A stretch of 64,000 nucleotides of DNA, from positions 124,001-188,000 of the forward strand of contig CAVUQS010000002.1 of the NCBI GenBank assembly GCA_963743705.1, in the 5' to 3' direction. The DNA comes from PALSA-243 sp963743705 (GTDB lineage: Bacteria; Acidobacteriota; Terriglobia; Bryobacterales; Bryobacteraceae). Below are positions 8,252-17,522 of this stretch, in pieces (the stretch's first letter is position 1; each line of letters begins with the position of its first letter). A model generated the notes under the pieces. It had not been told where the DNA came from, ran no database searches, and saw nothing but the letters and a program-made list of their open reading frames with translations. The position numbers were made by a program, and so were the translations under genes.

Positions 8252-8587
8252 ATGGCCAACATATCTGAGGTTCCCTACGGCACGCTCGACCTGATGGTCT
8301 TGAAGACGCTCGACGCGTTGGGCAAATTGCACGGATACGGGATTGCCCGCCGCATCGAGCAGGTGGCGGAGGGTTCGCTGGCGCTAAACCAGGGCACCAT
8401 CTACCCTGCCCTGCTGCGTCTGGAACAACGTGGTTGGATTGCAAGTGAGTGGGGCGCGAGCGAAAATAATCGCCGCGCCCGCTTTTACGCCATCACGCGC
8501 GCCGGGCGCAAACAACTGGCCGCCGAAGAGGCGAATTGGTCGCGGACGGTGGCGATGGTCAACCGGCTGCTGGAGACTAAACAATGA
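8252..8587 (+). CDS. PadR-family transcriptional regulator
   Basis: A 111-residue winged-helix protein of the short PadR class. It opens with YGTLDLMVLKTLDALGKLHG, has the recognition wing ALNQGTIYPALLRLEQRGWI, and ends in a dimerisation helix. PadR proteins are repressors that usually control the membrane protein gene next door; its stop overlaps the permease start (ATGA). A TTG at 8249 in the same frame is a possible alternative start; I prefer the ATG. Confidence 0.88.
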   Translation: MANISEVPYGTLDLMVLKTLDALGKLHGYGIARRIEQVAEGSLALNQGTIYPALLRLEQRGWIASEWGASENNRRARFYAITRAGRKQLAAEEANWSRTVAMVNRLLETKQ

Positions 8588-11226
8588 GTCTCCGAGCGGC
8601 TGTGGCTCGCCTTCGCGCGCATTTCACGCAAGCGCGCGACGAAGCGCGCCTTGCCGAAGAAACAGCGGCTCATCTCGACGCATTAGCAGATGAGTATGAA
8701 CGTCAAGGGATGACGCCAGAGGCGGCGCGTGCGGCCGCGCAGAGGGAGTTCGGCAACGCCGCGTGGATGCAGGATGCGCACCGCAAGCAGCGGCGGCTTC
8801 CGCTTCTCGACGGGATCGCGCAAGACTTGCGGTACGCGCTACGGCAGATGCGCGCCCACCCTGGATTTGCAGGCGCGGCGATCGTCACGCTGGCGCTCGG
8901 CATCGGTGCGAATGCCGCCATCTTCCAACTGCTGGATGCGGTGATCTACCGGCCCCTGCCAGTTCCGGAACCCAACCGGCTGGCGCTGCTCCAAGTGCAG
9001 GCCAACGGCAAGCTGAACGATTTCAGTTTTCCCGTGTACCGGGCCCTGGCCGATGTGCAGAAAGTAGCCGACGGCATCTATGCCACCGCGCTGGCGCCAT
9101 TTCTGCATGTTTCGCTCACTGAGAAAGAGCAATCTCAACCAGTCACAACGACGCTAGTGAGTTGGAATTTCTTTCAGACGCTTCGGGTGCCGTCACAGAT
9201 CGGGCGCGCATTCAGAACTGCGGACGACGCTCCCGGCGCCGCGCCGGTGGCGGTGATCAGCGACACGTTTTGGCAGAAGCAGTTTACCCGGCGCCTCGAT
9301 ATCGTTGGGCGCACAGTCAGCCTGAATCATATTCGGGTCACGATCATCGGCGTAGCCCGCGCCGGATTCCCGGGCGATGCCGTGGGCATCGACACCGAAT
9401 TGTGGCTGCCCATGAACATGCAAGAGCGCTTGATGGGCACTCCCATGCTGAACGCCAAAACCATTTTCCTGATGGTGGTGGCGCGGCTCAAACCCGGCGT
9501 TTCCATGGCTCAGGCGCAGACCGCGCTGAACGCGCTCTATCACCGCGTAGAGCCGGGCGCTCTGCCTATGGATAGCATCCGGCTTTTGCCGGCGGAACGC
9601 GGAATCATGGCGGCGGAGCGGGACGCCCTGGCGGCGCCGCTGTTGATTCTGATGGCCGTGACAGCGCTGGCGTTGATGATCGCTTGCTGCAACCTGGCGA
9701 ACTTATTGTTAGGCCGCTGCACGGCGCGCATGCACGAAATTGGCGTGCGTCTGGCGTTGGGCGCCGGGCGCGGGCGGATCATGCGGCAACTCCTCACGGA
9801 AAGCTTTTTGCTGGCGGCGTTGGGAAGCGTGGCCGCATTGGCGCTGGCGCAGTGGGCTTGGCACGCGCTATTCGCCGTTGGCTGGGGCAACGGCATAGCG
9901 CTCGACAGTTACGCGATTGCGCGGACGATGGCGTTCATTGGCGGAATCGCTCTGCTGGCCACCAGCTTCTTTGGCTTGGCGCCGGCGCTGACCGCCACGC
10001 GCATGGACGTGCGTTCGGCGCTCGCGGGCATGCGCACGCAAACCGCGGGGCGTTCGCGGCAGTTCCTGGGAAAAGCGCTCGTCGTCACGCAGGTTTCGAT
10101 TTCGCTATTGCTGCTTTCGGGCGCCGGAATGTTGCTGCGTTCGCTCTATAGCCTCCGCCACCAGGATTTCGGCTACCGCACCGAAAACGTCGTGGTGGCC
10201 GAGATGCCGCTCGATCTGACGCAGCTTTCCACCGCCCGTCCGGTGGATACCGAGGCGCTGTTTCAACGCATCAATGCCCTGCCCGGCGTCCGCTCCGCCG
10301 CGCTTTCGTGCTTCGGACCGATGGCAGCCGGCAACTATACCGGCCGCCTCTCGTCCCCCGGACATGTAGGCAAAGATTCGATGCCGGTGAATATGATTCC
10401 AGTTTCGGCACGCTACTTCGAGACCATGGGCATTCGGATTCTGGCCGGCCGTGGCATTGATGGCCGCGCGCCAACGAAAAAGCTTCAGGAAACGGTCTTG
10501 AGCGAAACCGCGGCGAGAAGGCTATTCGGGGCGGAGAACCCCGTGGGCCGCTTTGTTTCCGGGGGCGACGAGTACGAGGCCGATGACGCGATGCAGGTGA
10601 TCGGCGTCGCGCACGATATCCGCTTCAACGACCCGCGCGATCCTTTCCGCGCGCTGGTGTTCGTACCTCTGGCCGGACAGGAGGTGCCGGTCACCAATAT
10701 CGTGTTGCGGACCAGCGGCGATCCGGCGAAGTATGCAGGCGCGATTCGCTCCATCATGCGCGAACTGGCGCCGGACCGGCCGGTGGGCGAAATCCAGCGG
10801 CTGCAGGACCAGATTGAAGAGAAGCTGGATACCGACAGGACAGTCGCGGAGCTGACTTCGGCATTCGGCATCCTGGCGATGATTCTCACCTGCATCGGGA
10901 TCTATGCGGTGGTGGGCTACACCGTGGCTCGGCGGACCCAGGAAATCGGCATTCGCATCGCGCTCGGCGCGGGCCGGCGGGATGTTTCCGGCATGATTCT
11001 GGGCGAGCTGGCGACGCTGTTGGCTGTCAGCGCCGTGCTGGGCGGGGCCGGAACATTGGCTGTTTCGCGGCTGCTCGGCGACATGCTGTTCGGCGTGGGA
11101 GCTTACGATCTCGCGATCCCTCTGACCGCAGCCCTGTTACTTTCGGCGGTGGCGGCGCTGGCCGCTTACCTTCCCGCGCGGCGCGCGGCGCGGCTCGATC
11201 CTCTGGAAGCGCTGCGGCAGGAATGA
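8584..11226 (+). CDS. ADOP-type duplicated FtsX/MacB permease
   Basis: An 880-residue membrane protein of the acidobacterial duplicated orphan permease family. A cytoplasmic prefix (about 20-65, LAEETAAHLDALADEY) is followed by two MacB periplasmic core plus FtsX units, each with the usual helix pattern: first unit from about 98 (AIVTLALGIGANAAIFQLLD), FtsX helices near 350-480, second unit after 500 with FtsX helices near 755-880 and the closing LPARRAARLDPLEALRQE. No ATPase gene is adjacent, which is normal for these permeases. It forms a two-gene unit with the PadR regulator and probably acts in envelope stress or efflux. Substrate unknown. Confidence 0.88.
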   Translation: MSLRAAVARLRAHFTQARDEARLAEETAAHLDALADEYERQGMTPEAARAAAQREFGNAAWMQDAHRKQRRLPLLDGIAQDLRYALRQMRAHPGFAGAAIVTLALGIGANAAIFQLLDAVIYRPLPVPEPNRLALLQVQANGKLNDFSFPVYRALADVQKVADGIYATALAPFLHVSLTEKEQSQPVTTTLVSWNFFQTLRVPSQIGRAFRTADDAPGAAPVAVISDTFWQKQFTRRLDIVGRTVSLNHIRVTIIGVARAGFPGDAVGIDTELWLPMNMQERLMGTPMLNAKTIFLMVVARLKPGVSMAQAQTALNALYHRVEPGALPMDSIRLLPAERGIMAAERDALAAPLLILMAVTALALMIACCNLANLLLGRCTARMHEIGVRLALGAGRGRIMRQLLTESFLLAALGSVAALALAQWAWHALFAVGWGNGIALDSYAIARTMAFIGGIALLATSFFGLAPALTATRMDVRSALAGMRTQTAGRSRQFLGKALVVTQVSISLLLLSGAGMLLRSLYSLRHQDFGYRTENVVVAEMPLDLTQLSTARPVDTEALFQRINALPGVRSAALSCFGPMAAGNYTGRLSSPGHVGKDSMPVNMIPVSARYFETMGIRILAGRGIDGRAPTKKLQETVLSETAARRLFGAENPVGRFVSGGDEYEADDAMQVIGVAHDIRFNDPRDPFRALVFVPLAGQEVPVTNIVLRTSGDPAKYAGAIRSIMRELAPDRPVGEIQRLQDQIEEKLDTDRTVAELTSAFGILAMILTCIGIYAVVGYTVARRTQEIGIRIALGAGRRDVSGMILGELATLLAVSAVLGGAGTLAVSRLLGDMLFGVGAYDLAIPLTAALLLSAVAALAAYLPARRAARLDPLEALRQE

Positions 11227-11227
11227 G

Positions 11228-12289
11228 CTATTTCTTGATCTTCGGCTGCTCGGGGTCGGGATCGCCGAACGAGATGGTCGATTTGCCTTCGAACTTGCGG
11301 TAGCCGCTGAACTGGGAGAGATTGCGGGTGCGGATGCCGCGCGCGGCCATGCGCGATTCGGAGCGTAAGGGAAGCACGTAGCGCTTTCCGCCGATATCCT
11401 GCGCGGCGTAATCGAGACGGGTGAAAGCCTGCCGCACGGCGAAGGTGATAGGAATATCGGCGGCGTGGTTGAGAATGCGCACGATGTCGCTCGTTTCGCC
11501 ATCCAAATAGAGAAAGCCTTCCATGGCGGGCGTGGTTTCCTCATGATCGTAGCCCTGGCCGAAGATCAGGTGATACTGCGAGTCGCGCGCTTCGATGCGA
11601 TAGGAATAGACGGCCACTGGGTGGTTACGGAGCAGCGTCCAATGATCCCAATGGAATTTTCCGTGGGTGACCGGATCGAGAATCTGGATCATCAAAGAGC
11701 CGAACTCGCCTTGAGTGATAGCGCCGCCGAACGTCTTGAGCGACGACGTGGTGGGGCGGCCGTTGTAAGTTACGAGATGCTCGTTTTCCGCCTGTTCCTC
11801 GTAATTCAGGCGAATTCCGAGGGTGTCGCGCTTCTCCCAAACTCCTTTGGACCTGAGGTCCTCATAGCGGACAATAGTTTCGTCGCAGATGAAGTCAGGC
11901 AGGCTGACGGCATAGCTGTGCGCATAGGCGCCGGCCCGGTTGATAGCAGCGCTTCGCTCCTCAGACGTGGGAACCGGCGGATGGGGAAACGCGGGAGGCG
12001 GCGTGGGCGGGGCGAGATCTTCCGTGCTTACCGCGAGCTGCTCCAGCTCTTCTACCGTGCGCGGACCGGCGCCTTCGCTTTCGAGATGCTCCACCACCAC
12101 TGGTTCGAGGCGCTCACCCAAGGCGAGCTTGCCGAGTTCCCTGGCTGTCTGTTTGTCGTCTTTCTTGGCGGCGAGGTCCGCGCGCACAAGGGCAATGACC
12201 TGATTAACCGTAGATAGCGGTTTTTCGGCGGCATTCAGGCCGGAAACGAGCAAAGCGCCCGCAACCGCGCATCTTAGGACAAAATACAT
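11228..12289 (-). CDS. Secreted protein of unknown function
   Basis: A 353-residue protein with a signal peptide (about 1-20, ending SGLNAA). Residues 25-75 are predicted helical, and a proline-rich linker lies at about 93-107 (PPTPPPAFPHPPVP). The C-terminal domain of about 230 residues is beta-rich (LPDFICDETIVRYED, FLYLDGETSDIVRI) and reminiscent of outer-membrane-lipoprotein-sorting-like folds, but I cannot assign it. It converges on the ADOP gene with one base between the stops, and diverges from the next gene across only 35 bp. Confidence 0.65.
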   Translation of the reverse strand: MYFVLRCAVAGALLVSGLNAAEKPLSTVNQVIALVRADLAAKKDDKQTARELGKLALGERLEPVVVEHLESEGAGPRTVEELEQLAVSTEDLAPPTPPPAFPHPPVPTSEERSAAINRAGAYAHSYAVSLPDFICDETIVRYEDLRSKGVWEKRDTLGIRLNYEEQAENEHLVTYNGRPTTSSLKTFGGAITQGEFGSLMIQILDPVTHGKFHWDHWTLLRNHPVAVYSYRIEARDSQYHLIFGQGYDHEETTPAMEGFLYLDGETSDIVRILNHAADIPITFAVRQAFTRLDYAAQDIGGKRYVLPLRSESRMAARGIRTRNLSQFSGYRKFEGKSTISFGDPDPEQPKIKK

Positions 12290-12324
12290 CGGTGCTCCGG
12301 ACAGCCGTATCGTAATATGGTCTC

Positions 12325-12951
12325 ATGATTAGGCTTCTGGGGGCCTGTGGGGTCGCGTTTTTGCTGGCGGGATCGGCGCCGGCGCAAGTCATTGAATTCG
12401 AATCTCACGGACAGAAATATCAGACATTGACGAAATCGGACGTGACCCTGATCTATTCACACATGCCGAATCGGCTGCACGAATACGCTGTCATCCAGGT
12501 GGCGATTTCGAATGGCGCAACTACGCCATATGTGATCCGGCCGGAGGATTTCCAGTACGTACGCGGCGATGGACAAACGATTCGCGCCAGCAACGCAACC
12601 GAAGTGGTGCAGATGCTGATGCAGAAGGGTAACGGCAACGACGTGGTGAAGCTCATCACTACTTATGAAGCCTACGTATACGGAAATACGCACTACAAAT
12701 CCACCAACGGATTCGAGCAGCGGCGCGAAGCCGCGCTGGCCTTCGGCGGCACGAAGCTGAAAGCGGCGGCGGCGGCCAGCGCGCTGGCGCTGGGCGTCAC
12801 CAAGCTTAAGCCGAACGAATCGACGGACGGCGCGGTGTTCTTCGCCAACGACTCCAAACAGCTCGGCGGCGGACGGCTGGTGGTTCGCACCAATACGGAC
12901 GTATTCGAGTTCAACCCCGAACCTTTGGCGACCGCGGAAAAAGAGCGCTAG
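12325..12951 (+). CDS. Secreted protein of unknown function
   Basis: A 208-residue protein with a clear signal peptide (MIRLLGACGVAFLLAGSAPA, then QVIEFESHG). The mature part looks beta-rich up to about 115 and has an alanine-rich helix near 148-155. It has no motif I recognise. It is divergent from another secreted protein gene with only 35 bp between the starts, so their promoters must overlap each other or the coding sequence. Confidence 0.6.
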   Translation: MIRLLGACGVAFLLAGSAPAQVIEFESHGQKYQTLTKSDVTLIYSHMPNRLHEYAVIQVAISNGATTPYVIRPEDFQYVRGDGQTIRASNATEVVQMLMQKGNGNDVVKLITTYEAYVYGNTHYKSTNGFEQRREAALAFGGTKLKAAAAASALALGVTKLKPNESTDGAVFFANDSKQLGGGRLVVRTNTDVFEFNPEPLATAEKER

Positions 12952-13018
12952 TAAGCCTCTCTCTCTCGTAAAACCAGATGTGCAGGCCAGCAGGCCCGCG
13001 CCACGCTCCGCTTTTCCA

Positions 13019-13047
13019 TTGACAACTACGTCGTGCAACGCTATAGT
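13019..13047 (+). promoter_or_regulatory. Near-consensus sigma-70 promoter of the second PadR-ADOP unit
   Basis: TTGACA (13019-13024), 17-bp spacer, TATAGT (13042-13047). The PadR gene starts 29 bp downstream behind a GGAGGG ribosome site. An AGTT-N6-AACT inverted repeat starting in the -10 region may be its operator. Confidence 0.7.
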
Positions 13048-13076
13048 TATCCACAACTGAGTTTGTTGGAGGGTTC

Positions 13077-13424
13077 ATGAGTGAATCGCAAACGCCGTTG
13101 ACTACCGCGATGTTTAACGTGCTGCTGGCGCTTTCGGATGGCGATAAACACGGATACGCCATTTTGAAAGACGTCGAAGCGCAGACCAACGGCGAAGTAC
13201 AACTGAGCACCGGCACGCTTTACGGCATCATCAAGCGGCTGGTAAACGATGGCTGGATCGTGGAGGCGCGGCGTAGGCCGCCCGCCGCGGAAGACGATCA
13301 GCGAAGGCGATATTACCGCCTGACGCCCGAGGGCCGGCAGGTAGCCGTGGCGGAAGCGCAGCGCATGGAGAAACTGATCGACCGGGCGCGCGCCAAACGC
13401 TTGATCAACCTGCGCCCCGCGTAG
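13077..13424 (+). CDS. PadR-family transcriptional regulator
   Basis: A 115-residue PadR winged-helix protein (MFNVLLALSDGDKHGYAILK, then STGTLYGIIKRLVNDGWI). It follows a near-consensus promoter and a good ribosome site, and is followed after 16 bp by an ADOP permease gene that it presumably represses. It belongs to a different subgroup from the PadR at 8.25 kb: the two sequences differ strongly outside the fold-determining residues. Confidence 0.9.
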   Translation: MSESQTPLTTAMFNVLLALSDGDKHGYAILKDVEAQTNGEVQLSTGTLYGIIKRLVNDGWIVEARRRPPAAEDDQRRRYYRLTPEGRQVAVAEAQRMEKLIDRARAKRLINLRPA

Positions 13425-13440
13425 AAGAAAGGAACGTCCG

Positions 13441-16092
13441 ATGGATCGAAGCGCCCCGTCATTTCCCGAAAGGCTATATGCCGCGTTGTTGCGCCTTCTG
13501 CCCTTCGATTTTCGCAGCGAATACGGCAGCGATATGGAAGCGACCTTCCGAGCGCAGCGCGCCGAGGTGGAAAGCAGCCACGGCTTGCGCGCGCTGCTGA
13601 AGATGTGGGGCGCGACGATTGCCGATATCGTGCGCATGGCGCCGCGCGAGCACGTGGCGGTGCTGTTGCACGATATGCGCTACGCGCTGCGCATGATGCG
13701 TAAGAACGCTGGCTATACGGCGGCGGCGATCGTGATTCTGGGCTTGGGCATCGGGACCAACACCGCGATTTTCAGCATGGTGAACGCGGTGCTGCTGCAG
13801 CCACTGCCCTATGTTTCCGGCGACCGGCTGGTGGTGCTGCATCAACCCGCCATGAAGGCCGGCGGCGTCAATATCGGCTTTTCGGTTCACGAGATCGCGG
13901 ACTACAAGCAGAGCGCCCACTCGCTCGAAGGCTTTGTGGAATACCACGGCATGACGTTCACGCTCTACGGTGCGGCCGAACCCCATCGCGTGAAGACCGG
14001 CGTGGTGTCCGCCGGGTATTTCGATTTCTTCGGCATCAAGCCGATTCTGGGGCGGGGCTTTTTGCCCGAAGACGAAGGGCACGACGCGCAACCGGTGCTC
14101 TTGCTGAGCTACGAGTTTTGGAAATCGGCCGAGGGCGGAAACCCGAACGTTGTGGGCAAGCGCTATGAAATGAACGACCGGCCGCACATCGTCATCGGGG
14201 TGCTGCCGCCGATTCCCCAATATCCAAATGAAAACGACGTCTACATGACGACAACGTCGTGCCCATTCCGCTCGCGGCAGCAATTCATCGATAACCGCGA
14301 CGCGCGCATGATGAACCTGTTTGCGCGACTCAAGCCCGGCGTTCCGCTGGATCGCGCGGAAACCGAGCTTGGCTCCGTCGCGCGCGTGCTGGAGCAGCAA
14401 TATCCGAAGTCCTATCCGCCGCGGTTGGGCTACACCGCGAACGCTACTTCCCTGCGCGACGATTTGACCAAGCAAGCCCGGCCAGTAATGCTGGCGTTGC
14501 TCGGCGCAGCGATATTTGTGCTGCTGATTGCCTGCGCTAATGTGGCCAACTTGATTCTGGCGCGCATGGCCAAACGCGAACAGGAGCTGGTGATTCGAAC
14601 TGCCGTCGGCGCGGGCGCGGGGCGCTTATTGCGGCAGTTGCTGACCGAAAGCCTGATGATGGCCATTGTGGCGGCGGGCATCGGAGTCGCCTTCGCCGCC
14701 GCCAGCATGCGGCTGATTGGCCAGTTCGCCGGACAGTTGACGCCGCGGGCGCGCGAAATCGGCGTTGACGGCTGGATGCTGGCATTCGCCATTGTCTGCG
14801 CCACGGTAACAACGGTAGCCTTCGGCTCGATTTCCGCGTTGTATGCGCGGCGCGACATCGCGCACGGATTGAAAGACGGCGGCCGCGGTAGCGCCGAGCG
14901 CAGCCGCGCGTTTTTGCGAAACGGCTTGATCGCGGCGCAGGTGGCATTCTCCTACGCGTTGCTGATCGGCGCCGGGTTGATGGTGCGCAGCTTCATCGCG
15001 CTCGACCATGTGGACGCGGGGTTCGTGCAGCAGCACGTCTTTGGAGTTGGATTCGAATCGAACTGGTCGAAACATAACTCGGCGGACGATCATCGGGCCA
15101 TAAACCGCCGCATTCTAGAAACGCTGAGCGTCAAGCCGGGAATCTTGGCGGCAGCCGTTTCGTCGGCGTTTCCACTCGATCCCGATTCCATCGAAAACGG
15201 CCCATGGAACAGAGGCTTTGCGATTGAAGGTGAATCGAGCGCGCAGGCGGAAGCGACGCATATAGCGGCGCAGCGGGCGGTATCGCCGGATTATTTCCGG
15301 GCGCTCGAAATTCCGCTGGTCGCCGGCCGTTTCTTCCGTGAGAATGATGACCAGCACGCCGAACAAACCGCGATCATCAGCCGGAGCCTCGCTCACCACT
15401 TCTGGGCTAATCAGGACCCGGTCGGCCGCCGCGTCAAATTCAGCAACGAGGACGATTGGACCCGCATTGTGGGCGTGGTGGGCGACGTGAAGGAACTGAG
15501 CCTTGCCGATCCCGCGCCCGATCAGTTCTACCGGCCGATCGCACAGATTCCAGCCCTGGGGTCGATTGTGGTGCGAGCCGCAGGCGATCTGGGCGCAACG
15601 GAGAACATGGTGCGCCGTTCCATCCACGAAATGGACCCCCAAATAGCGATCAATTACATCAAGACCCTGGATGAGGCGCGGACCGACGCCGAAGCTTCGC
15701 CGCGTACGACCGCTCGCGTCTTCAGCCTTTTCGCCGCACTTGCGCTGCTGATTGCGGTGGCCGGCATCGCCTCGATGCTGAGTCTATGGGTGCGACAGCG
15801 GACGCGCGAACTCGGAATTCGGATGGCACTGGGCGCGAGCTCGCGCGAAATCGTCAGGTCGATTCTGCGGCAGGGCCTGGGCCTGACAACCCTGGGCATC
15901 GTTTTCGGCGTGGCGGGCGCGCTCGCGCTGACACGCGCTCTAAAAGGATTGCTGTTCGGCGTAACGCCGGATGACGTGCTCACGTATGCCGCGGTGTCTG
16001 TCCTGCTGCTGCTCGCGGCGCTGGCGGCTTGCTGGGCGCCGGCGCGGCGAGCAGCGCGCATCGATCCGCAGCAGGCGCTGCGGTGCGAGTGA
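13441..16092 (+). CDS. ADOP-type duplicated FtsX/MacB permease
   Basis: An 883-residue permease of the same family as the one at 8.6-11.2 kb, but with a different prefix (LYAALLRLLPFDFRSEYGSD). The first unit begins near 97 (AIVILGLGIGTNTAIFSMVN), its FtsX helices lie near 345-475, and the second unit ends in WAPARRAARIDPQQALRCE. It forms a two-gene unit with the PadR regulator. No ATPase is adjacent. It converges with the AHSA1 gene, with 10 bp between stops. Confidence 0.88.
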   Translation: MDRSAPSFPERLYAALLRLLPFDFRSEYGSDMEATFRAQRAEVESSHGLRALLKMWGATIADIVRMAPREHVAVLLHDMRYALRMMRKNAGYTAAAIVILGLGIGTNTAIFSMVNAVLLQPLPYVSGDRLVVLHQPAMKAGGVNIGFSVHEIADYKQSAHSLEGFVEYHGMTFTLYGAAEPHRVKTGVVSAGYFDFFGIKPILGRGFLPEDEGHDAQPVLLLSYEFWKSAEGGNPNVVGKRYEMNDRPHIVIGVLPPIPQYPNENDVYMTTTSCPFRSRQQFIDNRDARMMNLFARLKPGVPLDRAETELGSVARVLEQQYPKSYPPRLGYTANATSLRDDLTKQARPVMLALLGAAIFVLLIACANVANLILARMAKREQELVIRTAVGAGAGRLLRQLLTESLMMAIVAAGIGVAFAAASMRLIGQFAGQLTPRAREIGVDGWMLAFAIVCATVTTVAFGSISALYARRDIAHGLKDGGRGSAERSRAFLRNGLIAAQVAFSYALLIGAGLMVRSFIALDHVDAGFVQQHVFGVGFESNWSKHNSADDHRAINRRILETLSVKPGILAAAVSSAFPLDPDSIENGPWNRGFAIEGESSAQAEATHIAAQRAVSPDYFRALEIPLVAGRFFRENDDQHAEQTAIISRSLAHHFWANQDPVGRRVKFSNEDDWTRIVGVVGDVKELSLADPAPDQFYRPIAQIPALGSIVVRAAGDLGATENMVRRSIHEMDPQIAINYIKTLDEARTDAEASPRTTARVFSLFAALALLIAVAGIASMLSLWVRQRTRELGIRMALGASSREIVRSILRQGLGLTTLGIVFGVAGALALTRALKGLLFGVTPDDVLTYAAVSVLLLLAALAACWAPARRAARIDPQQALRCE

Positions 16093-16102
16093 ACAGGCTC
16101 GC

Positions 16103-16600
16103 TTAGGCGGCTTCTGGCGTCATCGTGGTCAGATAGTCGGCCAGGCACGCGAAGTGCTGAACGGCTCCTTCGGAAGCGCCGTCCTTGATGTTGACGAAGT
16201 CGCGCTCGGCGGTGGAGGCGAAGGACATGTGCATGGTGACTTTGGTGCGCGCGCCTTCGGCTTCGAACGTCACGGTGACTTGAAAGCTCACCGGCTCACT
16301 GCCGGGCTCGGGCTCGTGCTTATAGACCAGGCGTTCGGGCTTCTGGACTTCCAAAAACACAATGCGGTTGTTGTAGTTTCTGCCATCGGGGCCATGCATC
16401 ACCATGTGCCAATTACCGCCGGGGCGCACATCCATTTCGTGGATGGTCGCAGTGAAGCCCTTCGGCCCCCACCATTTCGTCACGTGTTTAGGATTGGTCC
16501 ACGCTTCGTAGACCAGATGGCGTGGGGCGTCGAAGACTCGGCTGAAAAGTAATTCGCGGTCCGAGGCCGCGGCATTATCGAGTGCGTCGCTTGCGTGCAT
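16103..16600 (-). CDS. SRPBCC / AHSA1-domain protein
   Basis: A 165-residue START-like protein (FSRVFDAPRHLVYEAWTNPK, HVTKWWGPKGFTATIHEMDV, GGWNWH-like PGGNWHMVMHGPDG). The AHSA1/CalC-like fold forms a hydrophobic pocket for small ligands or acts on client proteins. Its start overlaps the end of the ArsR-family gene by 26 bp. ArsR-AHSA1 pairs are common in soil bacteria, usually with unknown ligands. Confidence 0.85.
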   Translation of the reverse strand: MHASDALDNAAASDRELLFSRVFDAPRHLVYEAWTNPKHVTKWWGPKGFTATIHEMDVRPGGNWHMVMHGPDGRNYNNRIVFLEVQKPERLVYKHEPEPGSEPVSFQVTVTFEAEGARTKVTMHMSFASTAERDFVNIKDGASEGAVQHFACLADYLTTMTPEAA

Positions 16601-16934
16601 GTTTCTTCTCCTTGGTTTTTAGTTCCTGTAAGTAGCCGTCGAGGCGGTCGAAGCTCTCTTCCCAGAAGCGGCGGTAGTGCTCCACCCACGTGGCCACTTC
16701 GCGCAACGGACGCGCTTCGAGCCGGCACGGCCGCCATTGAGCTTCGCGGCCGCGCGCAATCAGGCCCGCGCGTTCCAGCACTTTGAGGTGCTTCGAAATG
16801 GCGGGCATACTCATTTCGAAAGGCGCGGCCAACTCGGTAACCGAAGCTTGGCCGGACGCCAATCGAGCCAGAATGGCGCGCCGCGTGGGATCGGCGAGTG
16901 CGGATAGGGTGGCGCTGAGTGGATCGGGGGTCAT
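16575..16934 (-). CDS. ArsR-family transcriptional regulator
   Basis: A 119-residue winged-helix repressor (LADPTRRAILARLASGQASV, TELAAPFEMSMPAISKHLKV, LERAGLIARGREAQWRPC). I see no CxC metal-binding pair of the ArsR/SmtB metal sensors, so it is the non-metal, AHSA1-linked type. It likely represses its own promoter, where a long inverted repeat sits directly upstream. Confidence 0.9.
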   Translation of the reverse strand: MTPDPLSATLSALADPTRRAILARLASGQASVTELAAPFEMSMPAISKHLKVLERAGLIARGREAQWRPCRLEARPLREVATWVEHYRRFWEESFDRLDGYLQELKTKEKKHARKRRTR

Positions 16935-16941
16935 TTTTTTA

Positions 16942-16975
16942 TTTAACCATTTAATTAAATAACTTGTTGGTTAAA
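16942..16975 (-). promoter_or_regulatory. Inverted-repeat operator upstream of the arsR-AHSA1 operon
   Basis: Perfect 8-bp arms TTTAACCA (16942-16949) and TGGTTAAA (16968-16975) flank a perfect 12-bp palindrome, ATTTAATTAAAT (16949-16960). The site starts 7 bp upstream of the regulator's start codon, in strongly AT-rich DNA. This position fits autorepression. Confidence 0.6.
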
Positions 16976-17076
16976 CATATCATGGGCCGCGGCGCGATGC
17001 AATAGACTAAAGTCGTTTCGCAATAGCGGGCATGGCCTCCCTCGACGCCAGCCGGGCGCGTGAAAGGAAAACGACG

Positions 17077-17445
17077 ATGGCAACTAGCGCAGTCAAAGTT
17101 CAGGCGGTAGCCGCGAAGGGTTCAGCGGCGCCAGGCAATAACTCGAACGCGGATATCCTCGTGCTGGTGACGGACCACACGACCGGCGGCGGCGTGACAA
17201 CCCTGGCCCAAACCGATTTCACCGTGGTCGATCATTTCGGCGTTCCAGGCCAAGCTTGCGGGTTCAGCAACAACATCACCAGCTTCAACAATGTTGGAAC
17301 GGGCGCGTATCAGCTCACGGTGGCCTTGCATTCCACCAAACCACCGGCGGGCGGTTGCAAATGGGTGGCGGGAGATTACCTCGGTCAGGTCATCGTGAAG
17401 ACCGCGGCGGTGGCCGGTCAGGCGGCATTTCTCTTGTCGATCTGA
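17077..17445 (+). CDS. Small protein of unknown function
   Basis: A 122-residue protein starting at the ATG at 17077, behind GAAAGGA. It has no signal peptide. The sequence is rich in Thr, Val and Gly and alternates like a small beta-sandwich (SNADILVLVTDHTTGGG, TDFTVVDHF, GAYQLTVALHSTKPP); two cysteines (CGF, GCKW) may pair. Nothing nearby suggests a role, and it converges on the aldo-keto reductase gene. Confidence 0.55.
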   Translation: MATSAVKVQAVAAKGSAAPGNNSNADILVLVTDHTTGGGVTTLAQTDFTVVDHFGVPGQACGFSNNITSFNNVGTGAYQLTVALHSTKPPAGGCKWVAGDYLGQVIVKTAAVAGQAAFLLSI

Positions 17446-17468
17446 GGTTTGCGGCTTCGCCAGAATTC

Positions 17469-17496
17469 AATTCGAGGAGCCGGAGCGGTTCGAATT
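17469..17496. terminator. Possible bidirectional terminator between convergent genes
   Basis: A 7-bp inverted repeat, AATTCGA (17469-17475) with TCGAATT (17490-17496), between the convergent stops at 17445 and 17523. It has no T-run, so this is a weak call. Confidence 0.3.
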
Positions 17497-17522
17497 CGAC
17501 CTGCGAATGTTCCGCTAAGGGC

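Noticed and set aside
17480..17500. tRNA T-loop-like sequence (GGTTCGAATTC)
   Set aside because: No acceptor stem, D-arm or anticodon arm can be formed around it; it is better explained as part of an inverted repeat.
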